From Lytechinus variegatus (lineage: Eukaryota > Echinodermata > Echinoidea > Temnopleuroida > Toxopneustidae), in the NCBI RefSeq assembly GCF_018143015.1, contig NC_054741.1:11894236-11958235 (forward strand): a stretch of DNA of 64,000 nt, read 5' to 3'. Both the position numbers and the translations under genes were made by a program. Shown here piece after piece: positions 1-12,554 of the stretch (within the stretch, counting starts at the first letter, position 1; each line of letters starts with the position of its first letter). The notes beneath the pieces were generated by a model. It searched no databases and was not told the origin of the DNA. It saw only the letters and a list, made by a program, of their open reading frames with translations.

Positions 1-1570
1 CGGTGCTGATCGAAATCTCTTTATCGACGATCTGCGATGATCCTACTCGCATCATTTTGATTTTATTTATTTCTTCTTTTTTTTTTTTGGGGGGGGGGGC
101 ATAACATGGATTTTCATTGTATACCCGATTAACCACTTAAACGGACATGATTATTACCCGGGGGCACGTTTCATAAAGAGTTAGATCTGCTGTAACTTTG
201 CCATTATGGCAAGTTGGCAACTATACCATGGTGATTTTGATTGGCTGCTGAGGCCATCATGACAAATTTTTAACAGTTGTAACTCTTTATGCAACGTGGC
301 CCCAGATCGGCGTACTGATTGGGAGCTCGGGGACCATGGGTTCCAAACTTTTCACAACAAAAGAGACTAATAAATGAAATAAGGAAGGATCGACAAATGG
401 GTGAAATTTGATGTAATTTCCCTTACATTATGTTAAAATCTATCATAAAATTTGTCAAATATTCGTTCGCTTTGCTTAATTGAAACTTTTGAGAAATTTG
501 GCGACATACACGATGTTTGGCCCTCAAACATTTCTGCTCATTACATCACTTATTTTCACATTTTTGTATGAAGTGGTTCAACAGAACTGTTCATGTTAAT
601 GATGATCGGTAAATAATTATGGAGGGGGGGGGGAAATAATCTCGAGCCACCATGAGCATTGGGGGGCAGGGGAGCAAAAAGAGCTGCAAATGTCTCACCC
701 AGGCTCTGCACTACAGTATTTATCTATTTATTACTGACAATTCATTTAAACTTTTACAGATTATATTTTTAATTTTCTTTAGAGTTGTATTCTTCGACAT
801 ATACATAAACAAAAGGGCCAAATATTTTTTTTTGTAATCCCCACTCATGTACTTAATAAGAATAAATTATTTAACACAATGTTTTGTATTACTTGCAAAC
901 TGATGAAGGTTTGAGGGCCATGACCCCCTCCCAAGTTCTACGACCAAGTTGGGGGGGGGGTAAAAAAAACGTATAGTAAGATAATGCCATTTTATGAAAA
1001 TCTAGTAAACATCACAAAATTAGATTTCACTGTTTTAATTATGATCATCCCTGTGATTTTCAAGTAGTGAAAAAATATAGCCCCGTCCAATGTCATCAGG
1101 GTTGCATTTAAATTAATGAAAGGACTTTCAAATTCGAAATATTTTGTCAACCCTCTGCACACATGGTTCATTTTCATTTATTCATCATTTAATTCCGTTC
1201 TATATCATTCCTTTAAATTTGGTAGAAATTCAATTTAGGGAGAAATTCGTTCAAACTAATGGCCCAAAGTCGTCATTTAATTTCGCAACGACGAACTGAT
1301 CGTTTAATTTCACCCAAAATACCATTTTCAATTTCATTAATCGGCACACATATTTGCACTTTAAACGTCCAAATTCAGATAACATGTTTCTGTGTTCATT
1401 TTTCTTCTATAACGTTATACAATTTTTTGTCTCCAAACTTTACCCTACTTTTTTTCTAATCTTTCAGTTAGAATAATTTTATTCCATTATGTTTGATAAA
1501 GACGTAATTCATGTAACACTTATAGGATATAGGATATGGTTGTGAACGGTTATTCTTTTAGTGATTAATG
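1..1570. other. Intergenic, one short fold-back element
   Basis: No gene is supported here. The stretch is AT-rich with several poly-G runs (near 90-99, 623-632 and 951-960). A fold-back element at about 157-306 is listed separately. Short ORFs have no family resemblance and no splice context. Confidence 0.6.
157..306. mobile_element. Short fold-back MITE
   Basis: The left end reads GGGGGCACGTTTCATAAAG and the right end, reverse-complemented, reads GGGGCCACGTTGCATAAAG. Both then continue into AGTTA. The roughly 150-bp unit has imperfect inverted ends and no ORF, which fits a non-autonomous DNA element. Target duplications are not clear. Fold-backs with similar TTTCATAAAG-type ends occur at 10628 and 49624. 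Confidence 0.6.
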
Positions 1571-1582
1571 AGTGGGTGCAGG

Positions 1583-3075
1583 CAGGGTGACCAGATTTCA
1601 CAAAATGAAATACGGGACAATCGACAAAAAAGATCAACAAAGAAGGCTACACAGTGATGTTAGACTTGTGAAAAAAATATAAGAATTGGAATGGAGGGTG
1701 AACGAAAGAATGAAGGAGAGAAAGAAAAAAACGAAAGAAAGGAGATGAATTGAGAAGAAAGAAAAAAATGAAGGGAAAAAAGAATAAAAGAACTGAAAGA
1801 GAATAAAAGAGAGAAAAAGGTCACCGTCATTCTTTGAATTCATGTAGAAAGAAAGGAAGGGAAGATGAATAAATGTGTAAATTCAAAGACAAAATAAAGA
1901 AGAAAAAACAGTAAGAAAAAAGGAAGAGGAAAGAAAAAATGAAGGAAAGTCATGTTTTCTTCATTCTTTGAAAGTAAGAAACAAAGAAAGAAGAAAAACA
2001 GGAAGGGAAGAAGGAAGGAAAAAGGGAATAAGGGAAAAGAATAAACGAAAAATAAACTAAAGAATGAAAGAAAGAAAGAAACAAAGAAAGAAAGAAAGAA
2101 AGGAGAAAAAAGAGGGAGGAAAGGATGAAGGGAGGAGAGAATGAAAAAAAAAGAAAATAATGGAAGGAGAGAACGAACGAAAAGAAAACGGAGAAGGGGA
2201 GAAGGAAGCAAAAAAAGTTTAAGGAAAAAAGAATGAAGGAAATAAAACTTTGAAAAAGAAGGGAGGTAAGAGAAATAAGGAAAGAAAGCAAAATGAACAG
2301 AGAGAGAAAGGATCATGAAAGAAAGATAGGAAATAAAGATAGATGGAACCAAAAAGGGCAAGCAGGAAGGAAGGATAGAAAAGAAAGAAAAGTTTAAACT
2401 TCAAGCAAACAAAAAAATCCAATCATCTAACAAAAATCATGATATTTGGTGCTTTTTAAATATATCTTTCAAATAAAAAATAAAATGTTTCAGAAATGAA
2501 TACAATTTCAAAGTGAGACATTGTCAACTTAAAAATTAGATGAAACATCGCGGCATGATACACAACAAGACTCAAAACGAGAGCTGTAACAACTAGATCT
2601 AGTTATGAAAACTCATAAAACTTCTTTCTTCGATCACATCTCCAAATCAGTAACCTGAGAATCCATACTATAATACAATTTTCTGCCGATTTTGTGATTA
2701 TTTTGGTGGAAAAACTGTTTATCATGTCATTGTTTGCACCATTGAGAATCTGCTCCGATCCTAATTCCCTAGCCAGTACCTGCCACACACAGGCGGGAGG
2801 CCAGTTTGCAATGTATTGGGTTAATTAGCAAGAAAATCACCGTAGAACTTGCAAAGGTTTTATTATCAATTTTATTGTTGCCTCTGCTTCGTTATCCGTT
2901 ATCTGTTGGTTACTTGATGAAAATTCGTCACTTTTAAATGTATTAACTACATCATTTGTTCAATATTCTGAAATACGGGACAAATAGGCGTCCCGGGAAG
3001 GGTTTGTCGGGACGCCGGGACACAGGAGCAAAATACGGGACGATCCCGGGAAATACGGGACATCTGGTCACCCTG
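1583..3075. mobile_element. Inner 1.49-kb hAT-like non-autonomous element
   Basis: The ends are perfect 14-bp inverted repeats, CAGGGTGACCAGAT. They are flanked by the perfect 8-bp target duplication GGTGCAGG at 1575-1582 and 3076-3083. Subterminal copies of the word AAATACGGGAC lie inside both ends. There is no transposase ORF: the interior is a purine-rich tract (about 1670-2400) and AT-rich filler. This is a textbook hAT-type footprint, so it is a non-autonomous hAT-like element that inserted four bases into the outer element. Confidence 0.9.
1670..2400. repeat. GA-rich polypurine tract inside hAT element
   Basis: Some 700 bases are almost entirely A and G on the plus strand, built from AAAG, GAAG and GGAA words. 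Phe/Ser/Leu-rich ORFs on the minus strand arise only from this bias. Long homopurine tracts can form triplex DNA; nothing here shows that it does. Confidence 0.85.
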
Positions 3076-3270
3076 GGTGCAGGGGCGGATCAAGGATTTC
3101 CAAAAAAAGGGGCATTTTCCCTAGGAATTTGACGAGCAAAACCGAAGGTTTTTAACCAAAGAATAAGGGACGGTCCACGATTTTTTTTTAATTGTGGCTC
3201 TCAAAGGGGGGGGGGCACGGACACGAGCCGGGTGTGCCACCCCCCCCCTGGATCCGCCAGTGAGTGGGTG

Positions 3271-4443
3271 GATGACCTGTGTCAATGGTACACTGTTAAA
3301 AAACCCTGATTTTACAGAAAAAAGAAAGAAGATTTTGCATAAAGCAATAACAGAATCATTCTGTAAATTCATAAAACATGAATTATTCTGCAACTTAACA
3401 GAACAGTTCTGTTTAAAAAAAGGAAAAAGGGTGTTTTATTAAAGGAAATTTGTAAGGTTCCATACACCAAATACCAATTTCCTGTAAGATTACGCAATCT
3501 GGTAAGATTACAGGTGTTCTCGAGACTCTGCTGCAGGAACTTCTTTTATTTTAAGGATAAATTTTCTAACAGTGTAGGTATTTTTTCATCATCTTGTTCT
3601 TTTTTTATTTCACATAATTGTAAATTATATCGTTGTGGGGAAGGGATGGTATTGACCACGTTCTATAGTTGAGTGAAAGTGGAAAAACGGGTTGTTGTTC
3701 CGATGATGGTTTTTCAGATGGATGATACATTTCAGTATAATGGTAAACATCCATTTAAGAAGTAAAACCCATTTCCATAATCATTCAAATGAAGTAAAAA
3801 AATAAAATAAAAACGAAAAACACTGTCCATATCCTATAAGTGATCGCATATTAATGATTTTGAATTCCTAAACCTTCGCAAGGAGGGTACCGTTGCGAAT
3901 TTGAAAACATCTCTTCGGCTATTTGAATTTGCTTGATCTTTATACTTGTTTAAATGAAATAACCATGAAATCGCGTGCCAATATGATTAAATCAAATAAA
4001 GTATTTGGGTATTTAAATGTTTATCTCATAGGTCATTCGAATTAGTTGCAAATTGAACTATTACATCATTAAATCGGTTGAAATTTTGACGAAATTGGAC
4101 GGAAAACCTATAGTAAAAACTCTGAAGAAACAGGATGAAGAAGGGTGTAAAAAACAAGGCTATAACCCCCTATAATTTGAGAAACAAATACATGCCACAT
4201 TTAAGTCATCTCCCTTCCCCCAGAAAAAAAAATATAATAAATAAATGAATAAATAAAAAAATCTTGGTCTATGTTTGAGTGACGACCGTTATTGTTTGTC
4301 CGAGCAAAGAAGCGGGAAAATGCTATTTGCTTATCCACTAGTCAGTCACTGGCCGTTGAGGACTCAACCTTAAAATGCTATGCTATAGGGACATTTACTG
4401 CAACAGAGGAGCTTACACCTTAGGCACCTATTCATATCTATGT
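3271..4443. other. Intergenic, no feature recognised
   Basis: AT-rich non-coding sequence with no ORF of interest. No repeat boundaries were resolved in it. Confidence 0.5.
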
Positions 4444-5083
4444 TAAAGAGATACTCCGGGATGAAAATATTTATATCTTAATAAATAAAAGTAAAATTCA
4501 CAGAGCAAAATGCTGAAAATTTCATCAAAATTGGAAAACAAATATCAGAGTTATTGAATTTCAATTTTCAAAATTTGCATTATTCTCGTGTAACAGTTCT
4601 AAGCATGTCTTCATGAGTATTCATTAGGTGGACTGATGATGTCATATCCCCCACTAGTTCTCTTGTATATGAAATTAGGTTTATTCAAAATTTTCCAACC
4701 AAGAACTATTAACAATTGAATTGCTTATTAATTGAAATGATTGAATTGCTTATTACTTATTAAGTTCAGTAGTTATTTCTTGCTGCAACTTATTTCATGA
4801 TAATGGAGACACATCATTTACACTTTTATGAAAAAAAGGAAACAATTATGATTTCATGTAATAACATAAGAAAAGTGGGGATGTGACATCATCATCCCAT
4901 GTAATGAATATTCATAAAGACTTGCCTAGCCCTAGAACTGTTTCACCAAAATAATGCAAATCTTTAAGATTCAATAACTTTCAAATTTGTTATCAAATTT
5001 TGATGAAATTTTCAGCATTATACTTCGTGAATTTTACTTTATTTATCTAGCTATATTTTCAGCTCAGAGCATCCCTTTATAGG
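4444..5083. mobile_element. MITE with about 115-bp inverted ends
   Basis: The left end (AAGAGATACTCCGGGATG) and the right end (reverse complement AAGGGATGCTCTGAGC) continue as matching inverted arms for about 115 bp. Both carry the shared phrase TGAAAATTTCATCAAAATT. The flanks read TTAA and TTTA, which fits a decayed TTAA or TA target. A second copy with the same ends is at 30334-30899 and a half copy lies near 9920-10190. It has no ORF. Confidence 0.75.
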
Positions 5084-8000
5084 TTAGTAACGGTGATTAT
5101 GTGACAAGACTATATAAACCAATCACACATGTTATGCAAAGCGATCGGAACGATTCATACTCCAGAAACTTCACATGAAATAAATGCCTTATTGCCAATA
5201 CTGTAGATTTCTGACCAACAGTATCATTTCTAACAATTGTTTTTATTCGGCCTACAGATGAGATTTTTTATTTCAAGGCTTTTGTGTCCGAACAAGCTAA
5301 AATTAAAACTACACAAATAAATATTTGAAGTAGAATGTGTTTATCTTATAAAATGTCAGAATCTCATCACATTCATTATTTCTGCCCAACTTTGGGAAAA
5401 GGAACAAGTGACACATCAGTCAAATTTGAGTTATTGTTGTTTCTGTAACACCCTTTGTATGTTTCACGTCCTTGCAAAATTTTGGGAAGTTAGATTGCAT
5501 TTACGCTATGTAAATGACGATCACGCATTGCTCATTTACAACAAATGATACTTTTGTAACTTGCTTCCTTTTGCCAAAGTAGGGCATCATTGTCCTACCA
5601 TGATGGCATAAAATCAATGATATAGTTGAAATCCTCCATACATCTCAAAATTAATTGCTTCTGTCTGCTGAAATCCTCTTGAGACGGTTTGTGAAACCGA
5701 TGACGAATTGATACAGGCATGTTTATCATCCACTTAAGTTTCCACTTTCAACAAACTCTTTAGAATCAATGATTACAAAAAAAACATACCAAGCATAAAT
5801 CAAGAGAGATACTGGGTAAATGCACTTTAATCTTTAAAGATATTTACACAAATAATAACCTTACACTGGAGCGGACCAACTTTCAAGAAGCTATATTATC
5901 AATAATACCTACATACAATTAGCACATTATTGGCAAAGACTATCTTTTTACATTTTCATTTGTACAAATAATAACACTCATTCTTTGCATTGATTGTTTT
6001 AATAAATGATCTCTGTATGCATGTATCAAAGTAAATAAGTAAACACAAAGAACAGTCAAACCTGTCTTAGCAGCCACACTTTCTAAAGTGAAATTTGGTG
6101 TTTAGTGACCAGTGGCCACCAAAATTGTCTCCAATTTGAAAGGAATATGTTGTAGAGCCTGTCCATAAAGGCCAACTGTCAGTAGTGGCCATTTTTTTAT
6201 TCCTTTGATCAGTTGGGTGGTCTTAGACAGGTTTGATGGTAGTTGGAGAAGTTTGTGTTACAATATCCATCAGAAATTAGTACACCCCCTTCCGTCCAAA
6301 AGAAACAAACTTTTCTGTGCAGCACTTCACCAAAAGATTAGTTTGATTTCTGTCTATAAGCCATGACAAGACATCATCATTTAGTATGACAATGTTGCAT
6401 TTAAATTCTGAAAGAAGCTGCAGAAAAAGTTATGCCAGGGTAATAATATCCAAAGTCCTTTGGAAGCACATAGAAATGCTAGATGATATTGGTAATGTAA
6501 TATGCACTATTATTAATCAACATATCCATAGGGAGTGCACTCACTTATGATGAAATTGGTACAAATACAGTTATAGATACAATGCAAAACTTGAATAACT
6601 GGGCAAATGTGATATTGATAAACATTATTATATTACCAAGTTTCAGATTGGAGCTAGGTGTTCAAACAAAGCATACATTATGACCAGACCATCACATCAT
6701 CTTCTATTATACAGATATGTAAATATCCTTATGGGAGGGCTGGGGGTTAATCCATATCATTCGACAAGAGTGCATTCATCTAGATATTAAGCTATCAAAT
6801 TGCATATGTAAATTAATCAAAATGAAATAAAAGTGACAGGAAATACTGTAGAAACAACAGACATGAATCTTGTGGGAATTGCTTGAACTTAAAGCATGGT
6901 TTATAAACTGTTATTATACAAAATCATTGGAAAATTGCAAGATACCTTCCAAATTCAACACGATGCAGCATTAAGTGTTGGAATCTGAAAACCTTTTCAA
7001 TAATAAACCTTATCATCTAACTTTAAGACAGTGTCACAAACTGCCATTTTACAATTATGTGTCTCAGACACTGAATATTGACCAGCACATTATATGCTGA
7101 CACTAACATAAAACAAAAAATTCAAATTTGAACACGTTGAAAGCTAGAGCAATCTGTCAAGTACTTCTGTATCCCAGCAGAAGAAATTAGAAAGTCCAAT
7201 ATAGTTAAACAGCAGAGTGTGACAGGGTCTTTCTTTCTATATACATAAACATGAACAAGATGATGGCGGACAGACAGGTGTGCAAGCAAAAAAATGAAGA
7301 TTATTCTAATTTTTATTGTCCAAATATTAATTATAACCATCACTTCCAATAGCATCAGCTCAATTTCCTAAATTACTGAAATACATATGTAGTCAATTGT
7401 TGATAACCTAGAATGCAATATGATGTAGTCTTGTAAACTATGTTGTAGAGAGAAAAAAAATGTTGACTTACCATACTCTGAAAACTAATATTTCCAAAAT
7501 CTTTCAAAAAATTCTCTTATGAAAAAAATTAAGGGAATTGCAAATTTTACAAAAATTAACGATTTTGTTAAATATCACAAGTAGACAGTATGACTAAAAC
7601 CCAAGGGCCTATATCAGAACACCTGATACATGGCTGACACCTCCAGTAGGAGAGCTTGCCTGTAATACAGATTTTCAAGCCCCCCCCCCCCCAAACTGCA
7701 GGGGCCACAAGGCATTTTTTTGTAAACAAAATATCATGGCTTAAACTTAGGTAGCCAAATTACCAGAAAATAATGCCAGTTTTGCAGAAAAAAGGTGTGC
7801 CAGATCAGACAATATGCCAATTACAGATCATGGTAATTGAACAAAAGAAAGCTCTCTTGAATTATGAACTTCTCCTATTTAAGGACTATCAGCATGATTG
7901 GTTTGGCGTTAAACCCCAAAGGAGTTGACTTCTATCGATCATGTGGATGATACTTTAAATTAAATAACAGTACATGAATTGAGCTACTAAACAAGATCCA

Positions 8001-8831
8001 TGCTTCCTGACTTAACACAACTTTATATAAAATTGGTTATTATTGAGTTGATAGGGTCCTCAGAATACTTTTCCTTTTACCATTCTGTCTTTCATTAGCT
8101 TCCACCGACATCATATTTACCAATAAACAACAAGTTCTCCTTAACAACAAACTGAAAACAAATACATGTACATGTAGATAAAATCAGACAAGCATAGAAC
8201 TGAAGATATCATAATGAAAGGATGCAACATCACAAAACTATGACCTTTTTTTATACTGCTTATTTTCATGGAACAATTATGTACATGTACATATATATTC
8301 CAGTCATTATGCAAAAAAAGGGAACGATGTCAAAGTGATGTCATCCCATTTACATAAAAAATATCAAATCTTATAGATTTGATAGCTAAATACCTCCACC
8401 ACATCACAATAAATTAAGATAATGATGATTATACGAGTGACCAAACCAGATTTTACGATAGGAAAAAGTGAAATATCTAAAATATTTTTTTTTCTTATTC
8501 TAGAAAAAGTGAACGTGTGATGCCATCGCTTTATTTTCATATGAAAGTTGATGTACACATCACTGTTTTGTACAAATTTAGCAAAATTGAAAAATTTCAC
8601 CCATCTCAAGCTCTTTAATATTTGCAATTTCTAACAATATTCAGCAACAATGTAAATCACAGTGAAGTGATTTGACTTCCCAAAAGCAAATACGACATAA
8701 TACATGCAATGTTAATCTATTAAAAGTGCTTAGCACTACAAGCCTTTCTTAAAAATGGATCCAATGGATAAATGTAACCACTATTATTTACACAAATTTT
8801 ACTACCTTGTTGGCAAAAGGTCAAATGTAGG
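5084..8831. other. Intergenic or 3' UTR of the bZIP gene; one MITE
   Basis: No coding exon is supported. The part next to 8832 is presumably 3' UTR of the minus-strand C/EBP-like gene; several minus-strand AATAAA-type words (TTTATT on plus, for example near 8530) could serve as polyadenylation signals but none stands out. A MITE at 6054-6239 and a C13 run near 7681 are the only structured pieces. Confidence 0.5.
6054..6239. mobile_element. MITE with TCAAACCTGTCT ends
   Basis: The left end reads AGTCAAACCTGTCTTAG and the right end, reverse-complemented, reads CATCAAACCTGTCTAAG. The unit is about 185 bp. Internally GTGGCCA words occur in both orientations, so it can fold back on itself. There is no ORF and the target duplication is unclear. 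Confidence 0.7.
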
Positions 8832-9512
8832 TCATGTTGTGGTAGTGATGCTCTCTGGGACATTCTTACAGGACAAGGACACAGTCACAGTATCAGTTTT
8901 AAGGACAACACGAGAGAGGGCTGGGTTAGGAGAACTGGACCCCAGGTTTGGGTTAGCACTGAAGAGCCCAAAGGTGGTACTAGGATCTGGGAGCTCATTA
9001 GCATGAGTCAGGAACAGGTCCTTCAGTAGCTCCAGCTCCTTGTGGAGCAAGGTGACCCTCTGCTCCAGGTCTGCATTCTCCTTCTTCAGCTCCGTCACCG
9101 CATCTCCGTCTCGCTGGCCTTTTGCCGGCTCTTCAGCCGACTTTTCCTCACTGCCTCATTGTTGCGCTCCCTGCGGCGCTTGTACTCCTCGCTGTCTTCT
9201 CGCACATCTTCTTCTTGGAACCGCTTCCTACCTTCCCGCCGCCAGCCTTGCGATCATCTTTGACCGAGTCGATGCCCGTAGAGTCAGGACACATGTTTTT
9301 TGATTGGCCAGTCTCCTGTCCTGATGGTGAGTTGCTCGTCGATGGCATGTCTTCAGTGACGATAACTACCTCTTTGCCTGCTACAGGTGGTACAAATGAG
9401 GAGTCGCTTCTTGCTGACAATTCTCTGGGTGGAGACTTGCAGATCACATGTACAACAGCCTCTTGCTGATGTTGCGTCCAAGCAACGGAGAGGACTTAAC
9501 TGATGATGCCAT
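8832..9512 (-). CDS. CEBPG: C/EBP-gamma-like bZIP transcription factor, three apparent frameshifts
   Basis: A C/EBP-family bZIP factor: a nuclear DNA-binding protein that dimerises through a leucine zipper and recognises ATTGCGCAAT-type sites. Translation starts at the ATG at 9510-9512 (MASSVKSSPL). A Ser/Pro-rich N-terminal region follows. The basic region reads YKRRRERNNEAV then RKSRLKSRQ. The zipper contains VTELKKENADLEQ and ends with the C/EBP-gamma-like KDLFLTHA. A Ser/Thr-rich tail ends at 8832. Reading this needs three same-direction frame changes, near 9462-9471, 9194-9202 and 9094-9102, each equal to one missing base. Adding the three bases gives about 227 residues, longer than the roughly 150 of mammalian C/EBP-gamma. 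The codons between breaks are well conserved, so assembly error or very recent decay is likelier than an old pseudogene. The coding part is intronless, but a splice acceptor (TTTTCAG) lies upstream at about 9663, which argues against a processed retrocopy. The exact C/EBP class is inference. Confidence 0.85.
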
Positions 9513-9663
9513 ATCTTAGGGTCTACAAAGCTGACTGTGATGCAGATAGCTATTCACTGTGGCTGATCTGTATTCCGCACGGGATGGTAGGAAGCTAATT
9601 TACCACACCGCTTTACAGGGAGGCCATGGTGATGGCTGTGATGCTACCAGAAACCGAAAAAAC

Positions 9664-12169
9664 CTGAAAATGATCAATGAAAAAAACAAATGAATATAAG
9701 TATTCAAACAATAAAAGAAAGTCCTTGGAAAATTGAACAGGAATGAAAGTCTTAACTTAACAACTTCAATGCCTTTATGGAATCTGTCTCCCTTTGGGTT
9801 TCAGCGGATGAACTGAAGTGAGGAATTAAAAACATTGGATCAACATCAACAACTTTAATGTAAGATAATCAATGCAGAAACTTTATTTTGTAACAAGGAA
9901 AATGGAGATCACACTCACAGACCATGAAAGTATGAAATAACTTTAAGATTTCCTATAACATAAGACAAGGAAAGTCAGGACATGATATCATCAGCCCACC
10001 GATTGAATATTCACAATGGCATGCAATATAACTGATATTTACAAAATATTGCTACATTTGAAAATTCAATTATTTTTTTTTATTTGTTATTAGATTTTGA
10101 TGGAATTTTCCACATTCTGTTTCTTGTTTTTACTTCATTTATTTAGGTTAGATAAAATTAATTTCAGCCCAAAGTACCCATTTAAGGTGTAAAATAATTA
10201 ATGGCATGTTCAGTTTCACTGATGTCCACATAACAGTGTTGCACATAAATCCTGGTCTGGAGTCATGTACATGTATGCAAATGAGAAAGTTTGTTATGAC
10301 ACAAATTCACTACTTCTATGGTATTTCAATTATTATAGCATTGGTGAAAAAACAAACTCCTCACTGATTGTCTAATTCACAATAATCTGAATGATGAATC
10401 TTTTAAATTACATAACATTACAATAATATATGAAGTTATATAAATTAATGTTCAAGATACATTCTGACATTATTGGTACGCATAGGGCTGCGGGGAAGAT
10501 TGCCCAGATTATGGGTGCAAAATTTGGGTGCAAGAGCACTGCCTCCATGATCTAGCTGTGCATGCAAATGGCTATGTTGCAAAGGGGAGGGGGGTCTTTA
10601 GAGCTGGGCTGAGCCTGAGTACCTTCTGGGGAGCGTTTCATCAACATTTTCGTCTGACAAGTTGTCAGATCTGACAACTTCCTTTGATTATGATTGGCTG
10701 AGAGGCACTATTACCATAGCAACTATTGGATAAAAATGACTGACAAGTCCTTTCATGAAATGCTCCCTGAGCAGCATTTGAGCTAGCCTTTATACAAGGC
10801 CTGTGTCTCTTTTATGATGTTTATCAAATGCCAAAAAAACAGAATGAAGACTCAATCACACATTAAACCTGGTTTCTCTATACATGTAAACTTGGTTGGT
10901 GTTTATTTTAACGGCATTTGCGTTCTAAAAGAATATTTACTCCCATCACGAACTGCTAGTCTCATCTCAGCCACTACTTGACGAGTAAATAGCCAAGTCA
11001 CAAGGCATTGTCAAAAGGCTATATTTCAGTGGCAATTTGTAAATAAAGAACTAAAATCAGGGTCTGAAAAAGAGAGTAATCTAAGCATCACATGACCATA
11101 CCAAATTCTTTATGAATGAAGGACTAATTCTAATGTTTTGAGACTGCAGAAATCTGCATGGCTTGAGAGAAATTGAGGTACATAATACATATTGCATAAT
11201 AATACATATTGCATAATAATACATATTGCATAATCTGGTATAAAACTTGCTTGAAACAAGGGCCAATATAAATGTTACAGAAGGTTGTCTACCAGACAGG
11301 AGTCAATAATTGACCTGCTGAGCTGAACATTCTTGAGAATGTGAATCTTATTCCAATTTTTTTCTGATCACAAGAAATTGAAACAAGATGACCTGTCAGT
11401 CTGTCACAGGTCAATCAAACAAAATCTGACACTTTCTACAACAGTAATATCCACCTCTTGGGAAACTGACTGGGGCTTACATTATTACAGTTTCTTGAAA
11501 GTCAATTTACATTGTGGATGGGTGAAATGTTCTCTTTTATGGGTCAAACAAAGTCTATAATCAAGGGCAGGGGCTTCAATTTGGCCCTCTATATGTTGGT
11601 GCCTTTTTTTTTCTTTCCTGTGCCATGATTTAGATAGTCCCATAAAAAAGATGCACTGCATTTCCCTAAAGTATTGATTTCACACTAAAGCCTGTAGACA
11701 AAATTTCTATGAATTTATCAGATTCAATGAAATTTTCAACATTTTCCGTATTTCGAGTGACAAACACAGATTTACATTTAAGCTAATGGCTGCAGAACCA
11801 GGGGGAGGCTGTTATACAAAAAGAAAGTGAAAATGACAATTAGATTATTTCTTAATCAAGTTTTATGCATGTTCATCCCCCTGAATTCTAAACCCGTTTT
11901 GTGGCCTGTAAGCTTCCACCATAAATACACTAACATAGATCTACAAAAAATCAATGTTTTATTCACAATGAGCTATTATGACCATATTCTGTTATTTTGA
12001 GAAAAAAGATTTTGAAAGTGTGTATTTAACATCATAATTTTTCAATTCAAATTCCCTCTTGAACTCAGTTGAAGTACACGCAGGCCTAGGCTATGTTGCA
12101 AAGATTTTTAGAGTATTGAAATTATTTTCTGATGCGTAAATACGTGCATTCTGTAATACAATCACTCAC
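9664..12169 (-). other. Proposed 5' intron of the C/EBP-like gene
   Basis: On the minus strand a GTGAGT donor lies at 12169-12164 and a TTTTCAG acceptor abuts 9663. No coding sequence is seen between them. The stretch holds a half copy of the 4444-type MITE (about 9920-10190), a fold-back element (10628-10768) and three 17-bp tandem copies of an ACATATTGCATAATAAT unit at 11187-11234. That this is one intron is inference from splice signals only. Confidence 0.4.
10628..10768. mobile_element. Short fold-back MITE
   Basis: The ends are GGGGAGCGTTTCATCAAC and, reverse-complemented, AGGGAGCATTTCATGAAAG. An internal palindrome, TTGTCAGATCTGACAA, lies at about 10661-10676. The unit is about 140 bp with no ORF, and resembles the fold-backs at 157 and 49624. 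Confidence 0.6.
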
Positions 12170-12490
12170 TATACACTATGTACGCTGCGTTTTGGCTTCA
12201 TCAGTGCTGGCCCGCACATCTGCTGACGTCAATTCACAAAGCAGAAGGTGGCGCCATCCTGCCGGGATCTTCCCAAACTGTCCAAAGCAGCCGAAAGCAT
12301 GCGCGAACTGAGAATCTTCAGAGTTCAGATAAACAGAACATGGCATCTGCAAAAAGCATTGGATACATGTAACTATGGTGTTCAAGGGCAGCTGACACCA
12401 TCTGCAGCATATAAAATGTCCAACAATGCCCTCTTGAGTTCCAAGAGAAATTACAGTGTACCTTATAACGTACCAAGGCAAGGCAGTGTG
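12170..12490 (-). promoter_or_regulatory. Proposed promoter and 5' exon of the C/EBP-like gene
   Basis: This short stretch is richer in G, C and CpG than its surroundings. It has a perfect palindromic CRE, TGACGTCA, at 12224-12231, and a YY1-like GGATGGCGCC on the minus strand near 12249-12262. A consensus donor, GTGAGT, follows at 12169 on the minus strand, so a non-coding first exon ending at 12170 is plausible. No transcript evidence is available. Short ORFs on both strands here look like chance. Confidence 0.4.
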
Positions 12491-12554
12491 TGATCATGAT
12501 ACGGATCATACATTGATGATTGAATCTGCTTTATTTGCAAGAATGGCTAATGAA

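Larger units (their letters stand above)
1571..3270. mobile_element. Outer hAT-like MITE, split by a nested insertion
   Basis: This is an older element of about 183 bp made of 1579-1582 plus 3084-3262. Its ends are CAGGGGCGGATC and, reverse-complemented, CACTGGCGGATC. It is flanked by the 8-bp direct repeat AGTGGGTG at 1571-1578 and 3263-3270. The left end becomes readable only when the inner 1,493-bp element and one copy of its target duplication are removed. The 8-bp duplication and CA...TG ends fit the hAT superfamily; that is inference. Confidence 0.8.

Noticed and set aside
1634-2422. Long Phe/Ser/Leu-rich minus-strand ORFs
   Set aside because: Product of a GA-rich polypurine tract inside a transposon; open frames occur in all phases and no domain is visible.
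3121-3442. Overlapping Gly/Pro/Arg ORFs on both strands
   Set aside because: They come from the poly-G/poly-C ends of a hAT-like element.
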